Numbered from the stretch's first letter, positions 33,472 to 42,089 are shown. The stretch: 64,000 nucleotides of DNA from Flavobacterium fryxellicola (GCF_900143245.1 NZ_FRDK01000001.1:620001-684000); one strand, 5' to 3'. Numbers and translations are program-made. Notes: a model not told the origin generated them from the sequence alone.

Positions 33472-34368
33472 ATGGTTAATCTGGAATGGTACAGGACGTT
33501 TAAATCAGTTTATAAAAACAGTAATTTTTCTCTGGCTGCCAAAGAATTATTTATTAGTCAACCGGCTGTAAGTCAGCAAATATCGATGTTGGAAGCGCAT
33601 GTAGGGTACAAACTTTTCAATCGAAAGTCTAAAGGCGTTGAACCAACAGAGTACGCTAAGTTACTCAATAATTTAATCATTGAGGCTTTAGACCGATTAG
33701 AAAATGTAGAGACCGGTTTTAGAGCTAAAGCGGTGAATGCGAATCGCTTAATTTCTGTAGGAATTTCTAAACACTTGTTTAGCAGCATTGCGAGTTCATT
33801 GCTTTCCAAATTCGATTATATTGATTTTAGCTTTCATGAAAACGAAATACTTTTTGATTTGGTTAACACCAAGAAATTAAATTTTGCCATTGTTACTAAA
33901 AAGTATGACACTTTTGATACCATTCAAAAAAAATTGGGTGAAATCAAACAAATCATTGTCGGTTCTACAAATATTGATGCTTCCGAAGTAAAGTCCAAAA
34001 TCAAAGGCAAAGAGTTTACAGAAGTAGAACATTGGTTAAACAAACAAGTATGGTACAATCATGATTCTGGGATTCCTCATGTAAAATTATTTTGGCTACA
34101 TGTTTTTAATAAAAAGAGGCCATCGATGGTTTCTAATTTTATTATCCCATCTGAATATGAAATGCTGGAGGCGCTTTCTAAAAACAAAGGCGTTTCTGTA
34201 GTTTGGAACTGCAACGCTGCGTCGTTTATCAAGGATAAAAAATTGCAGGTACTTTGGAATAGTAATCAAATGCCAAGCACGGAGGTTTTCTTGCTGTCAG
34301 GAAAAAATGATACGCTTGCCGTCGCTTTTCAAGAGATTGAAATGGAATTGAAAAAGATATTGCAGTGA
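33472..34368 (+). CDS. LysR-type transcriptional regulator
   Basis: 298 residues. The N-terminal winged HTH (about 3-62) reads SVYKNSNFSLAAKELFISQP then AVSQQISMLEAHVGYKLFNR, the textbook LTTR signature. The rest is a periplasmic-binding-protein-like effector domain. It is divergent from the DJ-1/alcohol dehydrogenase unit across 86 bases, so this unit is its most probable target. The effector is unknown; an aldehyde or oxidative signal would fit the targets. Confidence 0.92.
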   Translation: MVNLEWYRTFKSVYKNSNFSLAAKELFISQPAVSQQISMLEAHVGYKLFNRKSKGVEPTEYAKLLNNLIIEALDRLENVETGFRAKAVNANRLISVGISKHLFSSIASSLLSKFDYIDFSFHENEILFDLVNTKKLNFAIVTKKYDTFDTIQKKLGEIKQIIVGSTNIDASEVKSKIKGKEFTEVEHWLNKQVWYNHDSGIPHVKLFWLHVFNKKRPSMVSNFIIPSEYEMLEALSKNKGVSVVWNCNAASFIKDKKLQVLWNSNQMPSTEVFLLSGKNDTLAVAFQEIEMELKKILQ

Positions 34369-34980
34369 TTATTTCTTGTAAAAATTATTATGATCAATAT
34401 ATTCCCAGACCTTAGCAGGTAAAAGAGGTTGAATGTTTTTTCCTTCTTTAATGTTTTTTCGGATAAAAGTTGAGGATATTTCTACTATCGGAGCATCAAT
34501 CAAATGCACTTTTGGGTGATTCTTTAAATTTAGATTTTCCGCTTCCGCTGCAACTGATTCTCCTGTTTGCTCCTTTGTATCCAGACGAGGATAAACATAA
34601 ATAGCATGGTTTTTTAAAAGAACTTTATAGTTTTTCCATTTATACAATGATTTTAAGTTGTCTTCTCCCATAATTAGCGAAAAATCATGATGAGGGAATT
34701 TCTCGTCCAAGTAAATTAAAGTATTCACTGTATAGTTGGGCTGTGACAAATGGAATTCTATATCGCAGGGTTTCAATTTTGGAAAATCTTCTGTTGCCAG
34801 ATGCACCATGTGTAGGCGATGGGAGTCATCCAGCAAGGTGCTTTTTTTCTTAAATGGATTGTGTGGTGTAACCACTAGCCAAACTTGATCTAAGTTCGCA
34901 TTTTCAGCCATGTGATTGGCAATGATCATGTGTCCCACATGAATGGGATTAAACGTTCCGAAATAAAGACCTATTTTCAT
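34369..34980 (-). CDS. nadD: Nicotinate-nucleotide adenylyltransferase
   Basis: Forms deamido-NAD from nicotinate mononucleotide and ATP. 203 residues: the nucleotidyltransferase motif GTFNPIHVGHMIIAN at 8-22 (HxGH), substrate-binding loops around VTPHNPFKKK, and SSTFIRKNIKEG (ISSTxIR motif) near 168-180. It ends adjacent to the end of the LysR gene. The gmk gene lies upstream on the same strand, separated by a 110-base repeat element. Confidence 0.95.
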   Translation of the reverse strand: MKIGLYFGTFNPIHVGHMIIANHMAENANLDQVWLVVTPHNPFKKKSTLLDDSHRLHMVHLATEDFPKLKPCDIEFHLSQPNYTVNTLIYLDEKFPHHDFSLIMGEDNLKSLYKWKNYKVLLKNHAIYVYPRLDTKEQTGESVAAEAENLNLKNHPKVHLIDAPIVEISSTFIRKNIKEGKNIQPLLPAKVWEYIDHNNFYKK

Positions 34981-34983
34981 TTT

Positions 34984-35093
34984 ATTTTGTTTCGCAAAGA
35001 TTCACAAAGACTTTCAAAAGATGCGCAAATGGCATAGAAAATTTTCGTTTGTCTTTGTGTTTTTTCTTAGTTCATCTTTGTGTTGTGTTTTTA
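34984..35093. repeat. Gene-less copy of the GxxExxY cassette repeat (two inverted arms)
   Basis: Left arm TTTCGCAAAGATTCACAAAG (about 34989-35008 and on); right arm from about 35048 containing GTCTTTGTG, TTCTTAGTTC and CTTTGTGTTGTGTTTTTAA. The reverse complement of the right arm has the same CACAAAG and CTAAG units as the arms flanking both GxxExxY genes. No reading frame lies between the arms. The right arm reaches the gmk stop codon at 35091-35093. Confidence 0.7.
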
Positions 35094-35666
35094 ATCCTTC
35101 ACAAAATCCTTCACTAGTTGATAGGCTTCTTCCAGAGCAACTGGCAAATCATAATTTTTGATAATCACATCAAATTGCGGTGCGGTGGCAAGCTCTACTG
35201 AAGCTTTTGCAATACGCATATTGATTTTATCATCACTTTCGGTGGAGCGTTCTTTGAGTCTTCTTTTGAGTTCATCTACGCTAGGTGGCTTTACAAAAAC
35301 AGCCAAAGTTTCATTGGGGAACTTGTGTTTGATTCGCAATCCACCAGAAACATCAATATCAAAAATCACGTTTTTTCCTTTCGCCCAAATGCGTTCCACT
35401 TCACTTTTTAGCGTACCGTAAAAATTGTCTCTATAGACTTCTTCCCATTCTAGGAAATCCTCTGCTTTTATGTGTTTTTTAAACTGCTCAGTAGACATGA
35501 AATAGTAATCGGTACCGCTTACTTCTTCGCCTCTTGGCGCTCTTGAAGCTGCAGAAATCGAGAATTCTAGATTCAAGTCTTCTTGGTGCAATAAATGCCT
35601 AACGATAGTCGTTTTTCCTGATCCTGATGGTGCTGAAAAAACAATTAATTTTCCTCCTATGCTCAT
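35091..35666 (-). CDS. gmk: Guanylate kinase
   Basis: Phosphorylates GMP to GDP. 191 residues: P-loop SAPSGSGKTTIVRHL at about 10-24, the GMP-binding region SRAPRGEEVSGTDYYFMS (about 41-58), and lid residues RLKERSTES. Part of a minus-strand series with yicC upstream and nadD downstream. Its stop codon TAA is formed at the outer end of a dispersed repeat arm. Confidence 0.96.
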   Translation of the reverse strand: MSIGGKLIVFSAPSGSGKTTIVRHLLHQEDLNLEFSISAASRAPRGEEVSGTDYYFMSTEQFKKHIKAEDFLEWEEVYRDNFYGTLKSEVERIWAKGKNVIFDIDVSGGLRIKHKFPNETLAVFVKPPSVDELKRRLKERSTESDDKINMRIAKASVELATAPQFDVIIKNYDLPVALEEAYQLVKDFVKD

Positions 35667-35769
35667 TCTTGTGTTGTTTATGCTTTCCTGTAAAGTTTTT
35701 AAAACAGTGTAGGTTCTTAATTAGACAATGCAAAAAAGACGCTATTCATCGCGTCTCTACCTGTAAATA

Positions 35770-36630
35770 TTACAATACGTTTAATACTTGTTCTTTTATT
35801 TTCTCTAATTCGTCTTTCATTTGAACGACTAATTTTTGCATTTGTGCGTGATTGGATTTCGATCCCATCGTGTTGATTTCTCGTCCCATTTCTTGGGTAA
35901 TGAATCCTAATTTTCTACCGTTAGCTTCTGATCCGTTGATGGTTTCTAGGAAATAATCCAGGTGATTGGTCAAACGCACTTTTTCTTCGGTGATGTCTAA
36001 TTTTTCTAGGTAATAAATCAATTCCTGTTCAAAACGATTTTCGTCTACATTTACTTTCAATTCTGAGATGGCAGTTTGCAAACGGTCTTTTATTGCCTGA
36101 ACGCGTTCTGGATCAAGTGCTAAAGCCTCGGTCATGTATTGACGAATATTCCCGATACGCAACTGAAATTCTTTTTCTAAAGACATTCCTTCATCTTTTC
36201 TAAAAGTCAAGATGTTTTGCAGCGCTTCTTCGATAACGGTTTGAATTTGAACCCAGTCGTTTTCATCAATTTCGTCGCGCTCTATTTTTAATGCATCTGG
36301 CATTCTGATTGCCATTTTCATTAATTCGGTTTCGTATCCTTCGTTACAAATTTCTTTGAGTTGATCCATATAGGCTTTTACAATCGGCACATTCACTCTT
36401 GTAGAAGTTTGCTCCGCAGTACTTTCTATAAAAACAGAAAAATCTACTTTTCCTCTTTCTAGTTTTAAGGCGATTTGGTTGCGTAAACCCAATTCCATTT
36501 CACGGTACATAGAAGGCATTCGCACATTCAGATCCAAACCTTTACTATTTAAGGATTTTACTTCTACTGTTATTTTTTTGGTTGGTAATTGCAAAGTCGC
36601 TTTACCAAAACCTGTCATTGATTGTATCAT
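35770..36630 (-). CDS. YicC family endoribonuclease-like protein
   Basis: 286 residues, the usual length. N-terminal YicC motif MIQSMTGFGKATLQLP and the C-terminal DUF1732 block GRKLGFITQEMGREINTMGSKS (about 233-254) with conserved Glu residues. E. coli YicC is an RNA endonuclease. Gene pairing with gmk is widely conserved and is seen here (gap 103 bases). Confidence 0.93.
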   Translation of the reverse strand: MIQSMTGFGKATLQLPTKKITVEVKSLNSKGLDLNVRMPSMYREMELGLRNQIALKLERGKVDFSVFIESTAEQTSTRVNVPIVKAYMDQLKEICNEGYETELMKMAIRMPDALKIERDEIDENDWVQIQTVIEEALQNILTFRKDEGMSLEKEFQLRIGNIRQYMTEALALDPERVQAIKDRLQTAISELKVNVDENRFEQELIYYLEKLDITEEKVRLTNHLDYFLETINGSEANGRKLGFITQEMGREINTMGSKSNHAQMQKLVVQMKDELEKIKEQVLNVL

Positions 36631-36807
36631 ATAATTTTCTAAAAGAGGTCAAAGATACTAAAAAAGTGGTCAGAGGTCAGTTTTTAGTATTCAGTGATTT
36701 TGTTTAAAATGAGTTTATTAGTTGCTGGAGATCAGTTTTAATAAAAATGTGATTACTAATTTAAAAGGCAATGTTTTCAAATTTTTCGGCTGAACACTAA
36801 AAACGGC

Positions 36808-37695
36808 TTACTGAACACTCTTTTTTTGAGTTACCAAATAAACCCCAAGAAAGATCAAAACTGCCGAGCCAATTTTCACTAAGCTCAATTCGTCTTTCCC
36901 CAAGCTAATAGCAAAAATAGTAGCGAATAATGGTTGTAGATAAATGAAAACAGCAACTGTGGTTGGTTTCAATTCTTTCATCGAAAGTAAATTCAACAAA
37001 TACGTTAGAAAGGTCGAAAACACCACTACAAATCCTATTTTCCAACAGATATCCATAGGAACTACAGCCCAGTCAACCGTTTGGAATTGGCTCCAGCCAA
37101 AAGGCAAAACCATTATAAAACCGAATAAATAAATCCATTTTACAAACGTAAAAGCATTGTATTTATCCATTAATTTCTTAACAATAATCAGGTAAAAACC
37201 ATAAGAAATAGCGTTGACCAAAACCAGAAAATTCCCCAATCCTGCATTGGTTGCGTTACCAATAGATTTCCCGTAGAGGATAAGAAAAGCAGTTCCTACC
37301 AGCCCTAAGACAATCCCAAAAACTTTTCGTTTTTGCATGCGTTCCTTCATAATTATTGCCGAAAGTGTCAATACAATCATCGGAGTCGAAACCATGATCA
37401 CCGCAGCACTAATGGGAGAAGTAAGGCTTAATCCTTTAAAAAAAGTAAGCATATTAAAAGCGACACCAAAGAAAGCCGCCGCAATAATCCGAGGGAAATC
37501 GCTTAGAACAATCTTCTCTTTTGGCATAAAAAGCCAGATAAGCCAAAACAAAATCACGGAACCACCTACGCGCAACAATATAAAACCGTAAGCGTCAATA
37601 TACCTTGGCATGACATCTTTGGCAATGGTAAAAGTTACGCCATAAATTAGGGAGACAATTGTTGCGCCAATGAGCGCGAGATTTCGTTTAGACAT
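36808..37695 (-). CDS. EamA/DMT family permease
   Basis: About 295 residues with ten predicted membrane helices and two EamA repeats (first about 8-140, second about 155-290), e.g. ALIGATIVSLIYGVTFTIAK at the N terminus and LQPLFATIFAISLGKDELS in repeat 2. Probable exporter of small metabolites or amino acids; substrate unknown. The gene start overlaps the end of the ArsC-like gene by a few bases, indicating an operon. Confidence 0.9.
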   Translation of the reverse strand: MSKRNLALIGATIVSLIYGVTFTIAKDVMPRYIDAYGFILLRVGGSVILFWLIWLFMPKEKIVLSDFPRIIAAAFFGVAFNMLTFFKGLSLTSPISAAVIMVSTPMIVLTLSAIIMKERMQKRKVFGIVLGLVGTAFLILYGKSIGNATNAGLGNFLVLVNAISYGFYLIIVKKLMDKYNAFTFVKWIYLFGFIMVLPFGWSQFQTVDWAVVPMDICWKIGFVVVFSTFLTYLLNLLSMKELKPTTVAVFIYLQPLFATIFAISLGKDELSLVKIGSAVLIFLGVYLVTQKKSVQ

Positions 37696-38044
37696 TTGCA
37701 AAAGCGAGCATTACTTGATGCATGTTTTGTTGCGTGTTGCCAATGTAGATTTTGTCTTTGATGATAAAAACAGGCCGACTCAAAAACGTATACTGTTCCA
37801 GGATGTATTTTTTATAATCCTCTTCAGTCAATGTTTTATTCTTTAAGTCCATCGATTTGTACAACTGTGCTTTTTTGCTAAAAAGCGCTTCGTAACTCCC
37901 TGAAAGTTCTCGCATTTGCTCTAGTTGTTCCACTGTAATTGGATCTTGTTTAATGTCGTGAAACTTCAGGTTATGATTTTTCGGTAATGATTTTATGATT
38001 TTTCTGCAGGTATCGCACGAAGCGAGATAGTATATTTTGTCCAT
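37688..38044 (-). CDS. ArsC/Spx-like thioredoxin-fold protein
   Basis: 118 residues from MDKIYYLASCDTCRKIIKSL. The CDTC motif at about 10-13 is the ArsC/Spx-type redox site, and SRPVFIIKDKIYIGN near 90-104 is the typical Pro-containing strand. Most such short proteins are called arsenate reductase family; without arsenite transport genes nearby a true arsenate role is unlikely. A longer start at 38068 lacks support. Overlaps the permease gene downstream. Confidence 0.85.
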   Translation of the reverse strand: MDKIYYLASCDTCRKIIKSLPKNHNLKFHDIKQDPITVEQLEQMRELSGSYEALFSKKAQLYKSMDLKNKTLTEEDYKKYILEQYTFLSRPVFIIKDKIYIGNTQQNMHQVMLAFANV

Positions 38045-38120
38045 GTAAATAGCTATTTCTTTGTGCAAAGAAAATTCATTTGAGACGGAAAATGATTATT
38101 TTTAGCAAAAAATTAAAAAA

Positions 38121-38579
38121 ATGAATCAATTATTTGACGTTAGCATAACAAGCAGAAATATGGTTTCAAAATTCCTATCAGGATATTCGCTGGACCAACT
38201 CAATACGATTCCAGAGGGATTCAACAATAATTTGATTTGGAATATTGGTCATATTATCGTGTCACAACAAGTGTTAGTGTACAAACTTTCGGGTTTGCCC
38301 ATGTTGGTTTCTGATGAATTGGTCGAGAAATATAAAAAAGGGACAAAGCCAGAACACGACGTTTTACAGGCTGACGTAGACGAGCTTAAAGCGTTGTTGT
38401 TCTCCACCATTCAACAAACTAAACTGGATTACGACACTAAATCTTTTCAAAACTACACTGAATACACCACATCAACTGGAAATCATGTCTTGCGAAATGC
38501 TGAGGATGCCATGGCTTTCAGTAATTTCCACGAAGGGCTTCATATTGGGATTATGACTATTATTCGTAAGTTTATTTAG
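38121..38579 (+). CDS. DinB-like (DUF664-type) four-helix metalloprotein
   Basis: 152 residues, helical bundle. A metal-binding histidine triad is likely at NIGHIIVSQQ (about 46-55) and the C-terminal NFHEGLHIGIM (about 131-141), as in DinB/YfiT-like thiol-dependent transferases. Substrate unknown. The stop codon TAG (38577-38579) coincides with the left end of a dispersed repeat, so the last residue or two may have been replaced by the insertion. Confidence 0.85.
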   Translation: MNQLFDVSITSRNMVSKFLSGYSLDQLNTIPEGFNNNLIWNIGHIIVSQQVLVYKLSGLPMLVSDELVEKYKKGTKPEHDVLQADVDELKALLFSTIQQTKLDYDTKSFQNYTEYTTSTGNHVLRNAEDAMAFSNFHEGLHIGIMTIIRKFI

Positions 38580-38724
38580 GAGCTATTTCCCGCCATACGT
38601 TGCAATCTCTTAACCACAACCCTTTTTTTCTAAGTCATAAAAGGAGCTTCCTGCGGTCGCTCTTTAATGCCAAGAAAAAATAGGGTTTTGGTCAAGAGGA
38701 TTTTCACTGCTGTCGCGGCTAGGG
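38579..38724. repeat. Flavobacterial intergenic element, long copy
   Basis: Left end GGAGCTATTTCCCGCCATAC then GTTGCAATCT, right end AGGATTTTCACTGCTGTC then GCGGCTAGGG; both ends match the copy at 29087-29169. The interior is a large imperfect stem: AACCACAACCCTTTTTTTC (from 38611) against AAGAAAAAATAGGGTTTTGG (38672-38691), with GAGCTTCCTGCGGTCGCTC (38644-38662) as a hairpin in the loop. Confidence 0.85.
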
Positions 38725-38752
38725 AATATTTTTGGGGCGACAATTTTAGTGA

Positions 38753-38793
38753 AAAACCCCCCTTTGTCAAAGTCCAAAACTTTGTAAAAGGGG
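38753..38793 (-). terminator. Terminator of the DUF3298 gene
   Basis: Minus-strand stem CCCCTTTTACAAAGT/ACTTTGACAAAGGGG with a 5-nt TTTGG loop, then GGTTTTT. Two stem mismatches. It lies 30 bases after the stop at 38823. Confidence 0.75.
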
Positions 38794-38822
38794 ATCTCAA
38801 TTATCGGTGTTAAACGCGTACT

Positions 38823-39566
38823 TTATCTCAGCTGCAAATAATCATTGACTTCTACATAAGATAGCAACAGTTCTTTTGGTCCATCAGCATACGAAGCCGC
38901 TTCGTAGGAATTGTAATAAAGGAGTAAACCTTTATGGGTATAAAAAATGTTTTGGGGCAATTGGAACTTTTCTTTTTCAAACATCAAACCCGTTGCATTG
39001 ATTGATTTGTTGGCAGGAATTTTATACTTAGCTCTGAATTTTTTTTCGGCGAAAGCCTTGAAAGCAACTTTATCAGTAAACAATTCATCATGCGAGATCG
39101 ACTTGCCTGTACTTGGATCAAACAGTAAAGAGCGCAGGCCTTGGTATCCGTGCGCGCCTCCAGTGTAGGTGTAATGTTTGATTTCAATATTCAGTACGGC
39201 ATCTGATTGGTATTTTACGCTTCCTTGAATTTCAGCTTCCCAACCAAATTTGTCTTCTGGAAATTCTTTCTGGAGTTTTTCGTAGGACCCAATAAATGAA
39301 TTTAATAACCCATTATAATCCGTAGCGGAATAGGGTTTTTCACCAAAATAAATAATCTCTTTTAATACCGAAAACACTTTTTTGTTAATGCTGTCTGCCA
39401 CGATTGGGACGGCATTTGCAACAGGTATTTTTACACGAATTGAGGGACAATCTTCTTTACAAGGCAAACTTGTCGTTTTTTGAAAAGATTCCTCTTCAAA
39501 AACTAATTCGTTAGAACATTGAGCTACCGAAAAAAGAAGTAACGTATAAATTACAATGTGTTTCAT
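38823..39566 (-). CDS. DUF4163/DUF3298 lipoprotein
   Basis: 247 residues from MKHIVIYTLLLFSVAQC, a lipoprotein signal with the modified Cys at about 17. Mature part: a DUF4163-like segment (DCPSIRVKIPVANAVPIVAD to about 100), then a DUF3298 domain with KHYTYTGGAHGYQGLRSLLFDPSTG (about 140-165) and TDKVAFKAFAEKKF. RsiV-type proteins have this fold and bind peptidoglycan or lysozyme; the role here is unknown. The start at 39566 is favoured because a TACCTTTG box lies at 39588-39595. Confidence 0.88.
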   Translation of the reverse strand: MKHIVIYTLLLFSVAQCSNELVFEEESFQKTTSLPCKEDCPSIRVKIPVANAVPIVADSINKKVFSVLKEIIYFGEKPYSATDYNGLLNSFIGSYEKLQKEFPEDKFGWEAEIQGSVKYQSDAVLNIEIKHYTYTGGAHGYQGLRSLLFDPSTGKSISHDELFTDKVAFKAFAEKKFRAKYKIPANKSINATGLMFEKEKFQLPQNIFYTHKGLLLYYNSYEAASYADGPKELLLSYVEVNDYLQLR

Positions 39567-39587
39567 CTCAAAATTGTTAATTAAATA

Positions 39588-39595
39588 CAAAGGTA
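39588..39595 (-). promoter_or_regulatory. -7 promoter box of the DUF3298 gene
   Basis: TACCTTTG on the minus strand (TAnnTTTG). Predicted transcription start near 39581 rules out the longer translation start at 39599. Confidence 0.45.
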
Positions 39596-39683
39596 TCACT
39601 TGTGGCTTGGTTAAAATAAATTAAAGGGTAAATTTGTAGAACAATTTTGCAGTTGAAAATTCAATTTACCAAATTGCCATTAC

Positions 39684-39691
39684 TAATTTTG
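39684..39691 (+). promoter_or_regulatory. -7 promoter box of the cystathionine gamma-synthase-type gene
   Basis: TAATTTTG (TAnnTTTG), giving a leader of about 60 nt before the ATG at 39759. Confidence 0.4.
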
Positions 39692-39758
39692 CGGAATCGA
39701 ACACCTATAAATAAAAGTGCGATTCGATAGAGCACCGCTTAAAATAAATTTTACCGAT

Positions 39759-40904
39759 ATGAAATTCAATACTAAGGTTATTCATGGTGGACAGCACCAT
39801 GATCCAAGCACAGGAGCTGTCATGCCTCCTGTATATCAAACATCTACATTTGTGCAAACTAGTCCGGGCCAACCAATAAACCCAGATTATGAATACAGTA
39901 GAGCAGCAAATCCAACTAGAAGCGCCCTTGAAAATGCCTTGGCGAGTATTGAAAACGGAACGCGCGGATTGGCTTTTTCATCAGGGTTAGCAGCCACAGA
40001 CTGTGTTTTGCGTTCCTTCAAAGCAGGGGACGAAATAATTGCCATGGATGATTTATATGGCGGAACTTATAGAATGTTTACGCGTATCTATAAAGACTCC
40101 GGAATAAAATTCCATTTTATAGATATGAATGATTTGGATAAATTCAAGTCTTTAATCAACGAAAACACAAAGCTAGTTTGGGTAGAAACACCTACAAATC
40201 CTTTGATGAAATTAGCCGATATTCAGGAAATTGCCAAAATTACCAAGGAAAACAACATCCTTTTTGCAGTTGACAACACTTTTGCTACACCTTATCTGCA
40301 AAAACCATTAGACTTAGGCGCTGATATTGTAATGCACTCGGCTACCAAGTATTTAGGAGGTCATTCTGATGTAATAGCGGGAGCTTTAATTGTAAAAGAC
40401 GAAGCGCTAGGTGAACAATTGCATTTTCAACAATTTGCAACAGGAGCCACCCTTGGGCCAATGGATAGTTTTTTAGTTCTTAGAGGAATTAAAACCTTGC
40501 ATTTACGGGTGCAAAGACATTGTGAAAATGGAGGAAAAGTGGTAGAATTTTTGAACAATCATCCAAAAGTGAAAACCGTATATTATCCAGGATTACCAAG
40601 TCATCCGTATCATGAAATTGCAAAAAAACAAATGAGCGGTTACGGAGGAATGGTATCTTTTACCTTTGTTTCCGGTAAAAAAGAGGATGCGATTGCATTC
40701 CTAGAGAATCTAAAAGTATTCACCTTAGCGGAATCATTGGGCGGGGTAGAATCATTAGCAAACCATCCTGCTTTAATGACACATGCCTCTATCCCAGAGG
40801 AAAAACGCAAGGAAATTGGTATTACAGACGACCTCGTTCGTTTGAGTGTAGGGATTGAAGATGCTGCGGATTTAATCGAAGATTTAAAGCAAGCTTTAGC
40901 ATAA
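39759..40904 (+). CDS. Cystathionine gamma-synthase/gamma-lyase-type PLP enzyme
   Basis: 381 residues from MKFNTKVIHGGQHHDPSTG; a GTG start 42 bases earlier would add a non-conserved leader. Cys/Met-metabolism PLP fold: YEYSRAANPTRSALE, SSGLAATDCVL, YGGTYRMF, the PLP aspartate in AVDNTFATPYLQKPL, and the Schiff-base lysine in MHSATKYLGGHSDVIAG. GVESLANHPALMTHAS resembles gamma-synthase/gamma-lyase enzymes. Transsulfuration between homoserine esters, cysteine and cystathionine is the expected role; direction cannot be told from sequence. Confidence 0.92.
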   Translation: MKFNTKVIHGGQHHDPSTGAVMPPVYQTSTFVQTSPGQPINPDYEYSRAANPTRSALENALASIENGTRGLAFSSGLAATDCVLRSFKAGDEIIAMDDLYGGTYRMFTRIYKDSGIKFHFIDMNDLDKFKSLINENTKLVWVETPTNPLMKLADIQEIAKITKENNILFAVDNTFATPYLQKPLDLGADIVMHSATKYLGGHSDVIAGALIVKDEALGEQLHFQQFATGATLGPMDSFLVLRGIKTLHLRVQRHCENGGKVVEFLNNHPKVKTVYYPGLPSHPYHEIAKKQMSGYGGMVSFTFVSGKKEDAIAFLENLKVFTLAESLGGVESLANHPALMTHASIPEEKRKEIGITDDLVRLSVGIEDAADLIEDLKQALA

Positions 40905-40953
40905 TACAAAAAACAGCAAATCCTTCTTTCTCGATGAGCTAGGTTGTGATAGT

Positions 40954-40997
40954 AAAAAAGCTCCAATTCTAAAATTTTAGAATTGGAGCTTTTTTTT
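40954..40997. terminator. Strong bidirectional terminator
   Basis: A perfect inverted repeat AAGCTCCAATTCTAAAA/TTTTAGAATTGGAGCTT with A and T runs on both sides, between two convergent genes. Confidence 0.9.
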
Positions 40998-41012
40998 AAA
41001 TTTATACCGGCA

Positions 41013-41813
41013 TTATAGGTAATAAATATAGCCCACATTAAACCAAACCAGCCAGTCGTTTGCTTTGTTTTCTTTGTAAATTTCAGGATTTGGATTTAAA
41101 CCGTCAACCCAATTGGAAAAGAAATATTGAAATCGTAAATCGACCATTAGATCTGATAATGGAGTTAATTTATAACGGGTTCCTACACTAGAAACAACAG
41201 ACCAAACCGTGCTGCTTTCGGTAGAAAAACCGTAAGGTCTTCCATCAGTTGGGGTTAAATATTTTGGAAAAGTAGTTAAAGGAGTTCCTAGTGGACCTAG
41301 CGTTGATGAAGCTTTAGCATTGTAGTAACTAAACTGACCTCCAAGACTCACAAAAGGACCTAAGCTGCCTGTTCTTGCTGTGAAATCACGAATACTCCAG
41401 GGGAAAAATTCCAGTTGCATTCCTAAATTTGTCACCGCTGTGCTTCCGGTCATAGCTTTCAATTGCTCTTTTCCTAGTGAAGGTTTTCCTTCGACGTATT
41501 CTCCAAAATGGTGTAATTCGGTAGTGTTGTAAGAAAGCTCTGATCTTAATTTAAAATGGTCATTAAAATATGTTTCCGGCGTATAGCAATTACAATCGGC
41601 TTTATAGGAAAAGTTTAGATAATGTATAAGTCCAATACCTACTCCTGTGTTTCCGGCGTTAGTTGACAGGTCATAACGCTCTCCATAATCAGATTGAAAA
41701 GCAACCGGCCCAGCAATTACTCCAACTTCATGCGAAAACCCGCCGAATTGAGCATGTGAATCAGTAGAAAACCCAATAAAGATTAGTAAAAGTGGTATTA
41801 TCTGTTTGATCAT
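41013..41813 (-). CDS. Outer-membrane beta-barrel-like protein (THC0290_0291-like family)
   Basis: 266 residues from MIKQIIPLLLIFIGFSTDSHAQ (signal peptide). The mature chain is rich in Gly, Tyr and Phe in alternating strands (SHEVGVIAGPVAFQSDYGER, LGMQLEFFPWSIRDF, SLGGQFSYYNAK) and ends in an aromatic-rich VGYIYYL, typical of an outer-membrane barrel terminus. Naming to THC0290_0291 is from memory. The start at 41813 is supported by a TATATTTG box at 41839-41846, which lies inside the longer alternative. Confidence 0.75.
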   Translation of the reverse strand: MIKQIIPLLLIFIGFSTDSHAQFGGFSHEVGVIAGPVAFQSDYGERYDLSTNAGNTGVGIGLIHYLNFSYKADCNCYTPETYFNDHFKLRSELSYNTTELHHFGEYVEGKPSLGKEQLKAMTGSTAVTNLGMQLEFFPWSIRDFTARTGSLGPFVSLGGQFSYYNAKASSTLGPLGTPLTTFPKYLTPTDGRPYGFSTESSTVWSVVSSVGTRYKLTPLSDLMVDLRFQYFFSNWVDGLNPNPEIYKENKANDWLVWFNVGYIYYL

Positions 41814-41838
41814 TAGGGGTAAAATTTTCAAATCCCGA

Positions 41839-41846
41839 CAAATATA
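41839..41846 (-). promoter_or_regulatory. -7 promoter box of the outer-membrane barrel gene
   Basis: TATATTTG on the minus strand (TAnnTTTG); leader about 19 nt to the start at 41813. Confidence 0.5.
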
Positions 41847-42037
41847 TAAAAACATCATTTATTAATTATATAAAATAAAAATTAAAAATAAGCAGACAAA
41901 ATCTTATTTACTTACGAAAGTGGTGGTAATTCGCTTTAAAAGGGTATATCTTAAACAGAATTGTTTGTGAATGGATATTAAAAAGATAATTCTATTGATA
42001 AATAAAAAAAACTACGGCCGAATATTTTTATAAAATG

Positions 42038-42045
42038 TATCTTTG
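42038..42045 (+). promoter_or_regulatory. -7 promoter box of gdhA
   Basis: TATCTTTG followed by TGCAT, 45 bases upstream of the ATG at 42090. No clear -33 box. Confidence 0.5.
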
Positions 42046-42089
42046 TGCATAATAACGAAATCGTTTTCTTAATTAATAATTTATAATCT

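Noticed and set aside
37688..38044. Arsenate resistance gene
   Set aside because: The CxxC thioredoxin-fold family is broad, and there is no arsB, acr3 or arsR nearby.
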